A stretch of DNA of 64,000 nt from Chloroflexi bacterium AL-N1. Lineage in GTDB: Bacteria; Chloroflexota; Chloroflexia; Chloroflexales; Roseiflexaceae. The notes beneath the pieces are model-generated. The model did not search any database. It worked only from the letters and a program-made list of their open reading frames with translations, and was not told the DNA's origin. Below are positions 58,755 to 64,000 of the stretch, piece after piece; the first letter of the stretch is position 1, and every line of letters begins with the position of its first letter. The stretch spans positions 215,011 through 279,010 of the forward strand of contig WYDT01000010.1 in the NCBI GenBank assembly GCA_013122435.1, read 5' to 3'. A program made the position numbers and the translations under genes.

Positions 58755-58952
58755 CTATTGTATTCCCAACTCACGTTCGCGCAGAATAGTTTTAATACGA
58801 GCTATTTCACGCTTTACCGTCTTTGGACGACCACTTGCTGTCATTTTGCCCATGACTTGTTGAAAGCGCAGGTTAAACAATTCCTCGTGACGCTCTTCGA
58901 TCAGATCGCGTAATTCATCATTCTCCATATTGCGTAATTCTTGGGGAGTCAT
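58755..58952 (-). CDS. rpmC: Ribosomal protein L29
   Basis: 65 aa. [20 protein letters not shown] and [13 protein letters not shown], ending [15 protein letters not shown]. Its start overlaps the rplP stop by four bases. Confidence 0.96.
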   Translation of the reverse strand: MTPQELRNMENDELRDLIEERHEELFNLRFQQVMGKMTASGRPKTVKREIARIKTILRERELGIQ

Positions 58953-59374
58953 TCGCTTGCCTCCATTTCTTCACGCGTCAGGATTTTGCATTTGACCGGC
59001 ATTTTTTGTGCTGCACGACGCAAAGCCTCAAGAGCAAGCTCAGAGCGCACACCACCGAGTTCAAACATAATTCGTCCCGGTTTAACCACCGCAACATAGT
59101 GATCAACAGCACCTTTGCCTTTTCCCATACGAGTTTCAGCAGGTTTTCTCGTCATTGGCTTATCAGGAAAGATACGAATCCATACTTTTCCACCACGTCG
59201 TATGTAATTGGTAATTGAACGCCGGGCAGCTTCGATCTGCCGACTCGTGACCCACGAGGGCTCAAGGGCCATCAAGGCATACTCACCGTGTACCATGGTG
59301 TTTCCACGATGTGCCATTCCACGTATTTTTCCCTTGTGATGCTTGCGATACTTAAACCGCTTGGGCATTAGCAT
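58949..59374 (-). CDS. rplP: Ribosomal protein L16
   Basis: 141 aa. [20 protein letters not shown], the family start. [20 protein letters not shown] and [10 protein letters not shown] follow. Near the peptidyl-transferase centre and A site. Confidence 0.97.
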   Translation of the reverse strand: MLMPKRFKYRKHHKGKIRGMAHRGNTMVHGEYALMALEPSWVTSRQIEAARRSITNYIRRGGKVWIRIFPDKPMTRKPAETRMGKGKGAVDHYVAVVKPGRIMFELGGVRSELALEALRRAAQKMPVKCKILTREEMEASE

Positions 59375-59388
59375 GATCGTTGCTCCTT

Positions 59389-60129
59389 TTACCCGCGTGA
59401 GCGGTTCTGTCCACCACCTCGCCCACCACGTGAACGACGTCGTGATCGTTCTTCATCTTGTGGTGGAGGTGTCACCGTCTTTAACTGAGGAACTCTTGCC
59501 TGATCTGGAAAAATCTCCCCTTTGTAAATCCATACTTTTACCCCGATACGCCCATATGTTGTGTGGGCATGTACCTGGGCATAGTCAATGTCAGCGCGTA
59601 AAGTGTGACGCGGCACTCGACCATCTTTCTCGATGACTGAGCGACGCATTTCAGCCCCACCTAATCGTCCACTGCATTGAATCATAACGCCCTGAGCACC
59701 AAGGCGCATTGCACGCTGTACTGCTTGTTTCATAGCGCGTTTATACGAAATACGCTTGGTGATCTGTTCACCAATACTTTCGCCAACCAATTGAGCGTCA
59801 AGTTCTGGCTGATGAATTTCTTGAATGTTCAGCTTGACTTTTTTGCCTGTACGCTTTTGCAAGGTATTCGTCAAATCTTCTACCTTGGTGCCGCGTTTGC
59901 CAATTACAATACCTGGTTTGGCTGTGTGAACAGTTACATCAATTTTGTTAGCTGACCGCTCTATCTCGACTCGTGCAACGCCTGCATTAGCAAGTTCACT
60001 CATAACGGTATCGCGCAGCACTATATCTTCGTGCAATTGCTCTGCATAATTGCGGTCTGAATACCACTTTGACTGCCAGTCTTTGATATAACCAAGACGG
60101 AAGCCTATCGGATGTACTTTACGTCCCAT
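59389..60129 (-). CDS. rpsC: Ribosomal protein S3
   Basis: 246 aa. [20 protein letters not shown] start; KH domain [19 protein letters not shown]-terminal [20 protein letters not shown] and [14 protein letters not shown]. An Arg/Gly-rich tail ([16 protein letters not shown]) ends the protein. Confidence 0.97.
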   Translation of the reverse strand: MGRKVHPIGFRLGYIKDWQSKWYSDRNYAEQLHEDIVLRDTVMSELANAGVARVEIERSANKIDVTVHTAKPGIVIGKRGTKVEDLTNTLQKRTGKKVKLNIQEIHQPELDAQLVGESIGEQITKRISYKRAMKQAVQRAMRLGAQGVMIQCSGRLGGAEMRRSVIEKDGRVPRHTLRADIDYAQVHAHTTYGRIGVKVWIYKGEIFPDQARVPQLKTVTPPPQDEERSRRRSRGGRGGGQNRSRG

Positions 60130-60471
60130 TTAGAGCTCCTCACCATCGTCGACTATCACGGTAATGTGAGTTGTCCGTTTGTTAATTCGGTCGGCCCGTC
60201 CACGCGCACGTGGCATAAAACGCTTCAGAATGGGTCCAGCATCAGCATAAATTGCCTTGATTTTGAGATCATCTGGCACCATATCAAAATTGTTTTCCGC
60301 ATTTGCTGCGGCTGATTTAATTGTTCGTGCAATCTCTCGAGCTGCCTTATGGGGCATATATTCAAGGATTGAAAGCGCTCGATCAACGGGTTTTCCGCGC
60401 ACAAGATCAAGCACGGGGCGTACTTTTGTCGGTGACATACGTACGTATCTGGTTACAGCTTTGGCTTCCAT
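60130..60471 (-). CDS. rplV: Ribosomal protein L22
   Basis: 113 aa. [20 protein letters not shown] and the loop [20 protein letters not shown] lining the exit tunnel. Stop and rpsC start abut. Confidence 0.97.
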   Translation of the reverse strand: MEAKAVTRYVRMSPTKVRPVLDLVRGKPVDRALSILEYMPHKAAREIARTIKSAAANAENNFDMVPDDLKIKAIYADAGPILKRFMPRARGRADRINKRTTHITVIVDDGEEL

Positions 60472-60473
60472 CG

Positions 60474-60761
60474 CTATTTCATCTTCCCACGCTTGTCGGC
60501 TTTTTTACCACCGTGGCCTCGGAAGAGACGTGTCGGTGCAAACTCGCCGAGTTTATGTCCAACCATATTTTCTGTGACATAGACTGGCACGTGATTTTTT
60601 CCGTTGTGAACCGCAATTGTGTGTCCTACCATTTGGGGGAAGATAGTAGACGCACGTGACCATGTCCGTAACGCACGTTTTTCTTTGTTACGATTCATTT
60701 CCTCAATACGCTTGAGGAGTTTTACATCTACGTATGGGCCTTTTTTAGATGAACGTGCCAT
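60474..60761 (-). CDS. rpsS: Ribosomal protein S19
   Basis: 95 aa. [20 protein letters not shown] and [20 protein letters not shown] identify S19. Two nucleotides separate it from rplV. Confidence 0.97.
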   Translation of the reverse strand: MARSSKKGPYVDVKLLKRIEEMNRNKEKRALRTWSRASTIFPQMVGHTIAVHNGKNHVPVYVTENMVGHKLGEFAPTRLFRGHGGKKADKRGKMK

Positions 60762-60852
60762 ATCGCTTAACGATCCTTCCGTTATTTGGACGAAGGTGAA
60801 GGTGAAGCATCAGCCTCTTCCCTTCGGTGAACAGAATGTCCACATCCCATCA

Positions 60853-61680
60853 CTATTTCTTACGCCGGCGAACAATAAATTGGTCAGTGCGGGCATTGTT
60901 GCGTGTTCTTACGCCACGGGCTGGCTTACCCCACTTGGTTTTAGGTGTGCTCATTCCCACTGGGGCGCGTCCTTCACCACCACCATGTGGATGATCACGT
61001 GGGTTCATAGCTGTACCACGAACGGTTGGCCGACGTCCTTTCCAGCGGTTGCGTCCGGCTTTCCCGACCCGAATATTCTGATGTTCCACATTACCGACCT
61101 GGCCAATTGTGGCAGAACACTGTGTGTGTACCATACGTGTCTCGCCAGAGGGCATACGTAGTGTTGCGTAATGCCCCTCTTTGGCGACGAGCTGCGCTGA
61201 TGCTCCAGCACTACGTACCATCACACCGCCACGGCCTATCTGTAATTCAATATTGTGTACTTGCGTACCAAGCGGTATATTACGTAGTGGTAATGTATTA
61301 CCGACCCGAATATCGGAACCTGGTCCACTCATTACGGTGTCACCGACCTTCAATCCCACTGGGGCGAGAATATAACGTTTCTCACCATCGGTGTAGTGAA
61401 GTAGCGCAATGCGTGCCGTGCGGTTTGGATCGTATTCAATCGCCGCAACTTTTGCTGGAATATCAGCTTTGTTGCGCTTGAAGTCGACAATGCGATAGGC
61501 GCGCTTGTGTCCACCACCGCGATGCCGCACAGTAATACGTCCACGGTTGTTCCGTCCAGCTTGTTTGCGAAGCGGCTCAATCAGTGATTTTTCTGGTTTC
61601 TTCTTTGTAATTTCCTCGAAGGTTGCGACTGACATGTTTCGGCGACCTGGCGAGGTTGGTTTGTAACGTCGTACAGGCAT
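60853..61680 (-). CDS. rplB: Ribosomal protein L2
   Basis: 275 aa. [20 protein letters not shown] start; [40 protein letters not shown] with the conserved histidine near the peptidyl-transferase centre. Complete. Confidence 0.97.
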   Translation of the reverse strand: MPVRRYKPTSPGRRNMSVATFEEITKKKPEKSLIEPLRKQAGRNNRGRITVRHRGGGHKRAYRIVDFKRNKADIPAKVAAIEYDPNRTARIALLHYTDGEKRYILAPVGLKVGDTVMSGPGSDIRVGNTLPLRNIPLGTQVHNIELQIGRGGVMVRSAGASAQLVAKEGHYATLRMPSGETRMVHTQCSATIGQVGNVEHQNIRVGKAGRNRWKGRRPTVRGTAMNPRDHPHGGGEGRAPVGMSTPKTKWGKPARGVRTRNNARTDQFIVRRRKK

Positions 61681-61754
61681 GACTTATCTCCACAAAAGTA
61701 GTAGAAATGCAGTGTAGTACATAATTATTCTACAAACTATCCTTACTACTTAGG

Positions 61755-62039
61755 TTACATACTCTCGAATAAATCGATACGGTCGCCCTCAATTAATGTG
61801 ACAATCGCTTTCTTCCAGCTGGATGTGTATCCAACGTTCTTTCCACGTCGACGCATCTTGCCCCGCATGTTCATTGTGTGTACCTTAGTTACATTAACCT
61901 TGAAAATGGTCTCAATGGCATGCTTGATTTGTGGTTTTGTTGCGTTGCGATCTACCTCAAATGAGTATTTGTTGTACATCATGAGGTTGGTGTTTTTTTC
62001 GGTGATGAGAGGACGAATAATGACTTGATGCGGTAACAT
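61755..62039 (-). CDS. rplW: Ribosomal protein L23
   Basis: 94 aa. VIIRPLITEKNTNLMMYNKY, KHAIETIFKVNVTKVHTMNM. Exit-tunnel protein that docks trigger factor and SRP. Three nucleotides from rplD. Confidence 0.97.
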   Translation of the reverse strand: MLPHQVIIRPLITEKNTNLMMYNKYSFEVDRNATKPQIKHAIETIFKVNVTKVHTMNMRGKMRRRGKNVGYTSSWKKAIVTLIEGDRIDLFESM

Positions 62040-62042
62040 AAA

Positions 62043-62759
62043 CTAGACCTCCTCTTTCGAGTCATCGGCGCTATCTGCCGTTTCTTGGTTTGTGATTTGT
62101 GTCTCCGCATCAGACTGTTCGGCCACAGTAATCCCATCTACGCTCAAAAAACTACCAATCACATCTACGGCAGGTTGAGCGATCAGGATATTATCAAAGC
62201 GCAACAGATCAACAACGTTCAGATAATGTGCAAGCAACATTTTGACCTTAGGTATATTATTAGTCGAACGCTGTACCCGCTCGTCTTTTTGCCCAAGTAC
62301 AATTAATGTGCTTCCTTCAAGTTCAAGTGAAGCCAGACACGCCAGCATGTCTTTGGTGCGTGGTTGTTCAAATGATAATGTGTCAATAAACCGAATATTA
62401 TGCGCGGCATATTTCGCCGACAGCGCAGATCGTACCGCTAACCGACGCATTTTACGTGGCATTGACTTGCGATACGAGCGTGGATGTGGTCCATGTGCTA
62501 CACCCCCACCTTTACGGTGTGGTGCACGAGCAGAACCCTGTCGTGCGCGACCGGTTCCCTTTTGGCGATATAACTTGCGGGTACTTCCAGCGACTTCGCT
62601 GCGTGTAAGGGTATCATGCGTTCCCAGACGTGCATTTGCCTGCTGACGTACCATTGCCTGGTGCATGACTGGCACATTTGGTGCGATACCGAAAACTGAT
62701 GCATCTAGCTGAATAGTACCGACTTGTTCGCCAGACTGATTGTAGAGTGGTGCTTCCAT
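62043..62759 (-). CDS. rplD: Ribosomal protein L4
   Basis: 238 aa. TRSEVAGSTRKLYRQKGTGR and ARQGSARAPHRKGGGVAHGP form the extended loop in the exit tunnel. The last 20 residues (SDAETQITNQETADSADDSK) are an acidic extension beyond the usual end. Confidence 0.96.
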   Translation of the reverse strand: MEAPLYNQSGEQVGTIQLDASVFGIAPNVPVMHQAMVRQQANARLGTHDTLTRSEVAGSTRKLYRQKGTGRARQGSARAPHRKGGGVAHGPHPRSYRKSMPRKMRRLAVRSALSAKYAAHNIRFIDTLSFEQPRTKDMLACLASLELEGSTLIVLGQKDERVQRSTNNIPKVKMLLAHYLNVVDLLRFDNILIAQPAVDVIGSFLSVDGITVAEQSDAETQITNQETADSADDSKEEV

Positions 62760-62772
62760 CGTATACCTCTAA

Positions 62773-63408
62773 TTACTCGCTACTCTTTACGGCCCGGCGT
62801 ACCATAATAAGACTATTCTTTGCACCTGGCACAGAACCACGTACAAGTAGTAGATGCTTGTCCGGAATAATTTCAACAACATCAAGATTTTGAATAGTTA
62901 CCCGCTGATTACCCATACGTCCGGCCATTCGCGTATTTTTCCAAACACGGCCTGGTGTCGTACCGGCACCAACAGACCCTGGTGCACGTAGTCGGTCACT
63001 TTGTCCGTGCGTGCGTGGTCCCCCTCTAAAGCCATGGCGTTTGACCACACCTTGGAAACCACGTCCCTTTGTAACACCAGTTACATCGATTTTCTGCCCT
63101 GCTTGAAACAGGTCAACGTCCAGAACCTGCCCCACTTCATACTCTTCAGCGTTGTCAGCTTGAAACTCTCGCAAATGCCGCACAAGCCGTCCTGCACCTG
63201 CGAGATGCCCTTGCTCTGGTTTGGTTAAGCTTTTCGATTTAGCATCCCCGAAGCCAATTTGAACTGCTGCATATCCATCACGATCTTGGGTACGGATCTG
63301 GGTTACGACGCAAGGGCCAACTTCCAGAACGGTAACAGGAATGACTTCACCTGTTGGGCCAAATATCTGCGTCATGCCAATTTTTCGACCTAGTAGACCT
63401 GTAATCAC
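62773..63408 (-). CDS. rplC: Ribosomal protein L3
   Basis: 211 aa. [20 protein letters not shown] start; [38 protein letters not shown]. Folding nucleator of the large subunit. Confidence 0.97.
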   Translation of the reverse strand: MITGLLGRKIGMTQIFGPTGEVIPVTVLEVGPCVVTQIRTQDRDGYAAVQIGFGDAKSKSLTKPEQGHLAGAGRLVRHLREFQADNAEEYEVGQVLDVDLFQAGQKIDVTGVTKGRGFQGVVKRHGFRGGPRTHGQSDRLRAPGSVGAGTTPGRVWKNTRMAGRMGNQRVTIQNLDVVEIIPDKHLLLVRGSVPGAKNSLIMVRRAVKSSE

Positions 63409-63551
63409 AATACACCTCCACAGCTTACGGACTTATGAAATCTATTCTGCCGCAGCGGCTGCGTCTTCAGCAAAACAAAAGAGCTATAAAAATGTTAAAT
63501 AATAACATTGCCTCTTCATTTTTGCGCTCAGATTTTCCATACTGCTTTTGT

Positions 63552-63860
63552 TTAGAGCTTGATTTCAATGTCCACGCCTGCTGGTAGATTAAGCTTCATA
63601 AGGGCATTAATCGTTTGCTGGCTTGGGTCAAGCACATCAATGAGCCGTTTATGCGTACGAATTTCGAACTGTTCTTGCGAATCTTTGTCAATGAATGGCC
63701 CACGAATGACACTAAACTTCTCGATCTTTGTTGGTAATGGTACTGGACCAGCAACAAGTGCTCCAGTACGCTCAGCCGCCTCAACAATTTGACGTGCTGA
63801 TTGATCAAGAATCTTATGATCATACGCTTTAAGGCGAATACGCACTTTCTGTTTCGCCAT
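63552..63860 (-). CDS. rpsJ: Ribosomal protein S10
   Basis: 102 aa. [20 protein letters not shown], then [20 protein letters not shown] and [20 protein letters not shown]. First gene of the S10 set; also NusE in antitermination complexes. Confidence 0.97.
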   Translation of the reverse strand: MAKQKVRIRLKAYDHKILDQSARQIVEAAERTGALVAGPVPLPTKIEKFSVIRGPFIDKDSQEQFEIRTHKRLIDVLDPSQQTINALMKLNLPAGVDIEIKL

Positions 63861-63891
63861 GTTTGCTCCTGTACTACAGCGAACGACATAT

Positions 63892-63920
63892 GAAACGCGA
63901 AGTAACTAACTTCGCGTTTC
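63892..63920. other. Perfect hairpin between tuf and rpsJ
   Basis: GAAACGCGAAGT (63892-63903) pairs with ACTTCGCGTTTC (63909-63920) around a 5-nt loop. No T run follows on the minus strand, so it looks more like an RNA-processing or attenuation structure than a terminator. Confidence 0.6.
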
Positions 63921-63931
63921 GTATACTTAAA

Positions 63932-64000
63932 TTACTCTGTAATGGTGGTTACGACGCCAGCACCCACTGTGCGGCCCCCTTCGCGAATGGCGAAGCGCAA
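63932..64000 (-). CDS. tuf: Elongation factor Tu, C-terminal end only
   Basis: The last 22 codons, LRFAIREGGRTVGAGVVTTI TE and stop at 63932, are the invariant end of EF-Tu. The rest lies beyond the window. Placing tuf ahead of rpsJ is the standard str-S10 junction. Confidence 0.95.
   Translation of the reverse strand: MRFAIREGGRTVGAGVVTTITE

Noticed and set aside
45794..64000. Long plus-strand frames opposite the ribosomal genes
   Set aside because: All are shadows of well-identified minus-strand ribosomal genes.

Overview
The window looks like a chromosome segment of a Chloroflexota bacterium, most likely class Chloroflexia and possibly Herpetosiphon-like. The evidence is moderate GC content, Chloroflexi-style membrane glycosyltransferase, CpXC and TPR proteins, secreted proteins ending in a YLPLIVR tail, and a full tuf-S10-spc-alpha ribosomal run. 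The genus is inference; the ribosomal genes would settle it.

Layout. (1) 1-4706 is small accessory genes: an edge-truncated coiled-coil protein, a membrane pentapeptide-repeat protein, and several broken genes, including an alkD fragment and a methyltransferase with an in-frame TGA. (2) 4755-8564 and 24082-27896 are two copies of one cassette: a secreted Cys-containing protein of about 300 aa, divergent from a large P-loop/TPR ATPase. Copy 2 is intact. In copy 1 the ATPase is broken and has lost its P-loop. The same promoter-like element (TGGGA-N15-TGGGA-N17-ATGCTA) lies before each secreted gene and again behind each ATPase. (3) 10165-14197 holds three decayed secreted-protein genes; two end in YLPLIVR. 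(4) 14503-19685 holds a crotonase, an acyl-CoA-synthetase-like enzyme, a CocE-type hydrolase and a small P-loop kinase. (5) 20043-23743 is a compact class II lanthipeptide locus: consensus promoter, precursor, attenuator, LanM, with no transporter or protease beside it. (6) 28128-33084 holds a TPR/HTH regulator, a transposase scrap and a secreted LRR-FN3-clostripain protease. (7) 33558-35219 holds three tandem Sec-exported RTX-repeat proteins. (8) 35465-45675 holds housekeeping or general enzymes. (9) 45794-64000, all on the minus strand, is tuf-rpsJ-rplCDWB-rpsS-rplV-rpsC-rplP-rpmC-rpsQ-rplNXE-rpsH-rplFR-rpsE-rpmD-rplO-secY-adk-map-infA-rpmJ-rpsMKD-rpoA-rplQ-truA-rplM-rpsI. rpsN is absent from its usual place.

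The strongest candidate for something undescribed is the duplicated secreted-protein/ATPase cassette with its shared promoter element. The tandem-paralogue RTX set and the minimal lanthipeptide locus come next. Disabling lesions are concentrated in 1.3-14.2 kb and I see essentially none afterwards, so the left part looks like a decaying accessory region beside a conserved core.
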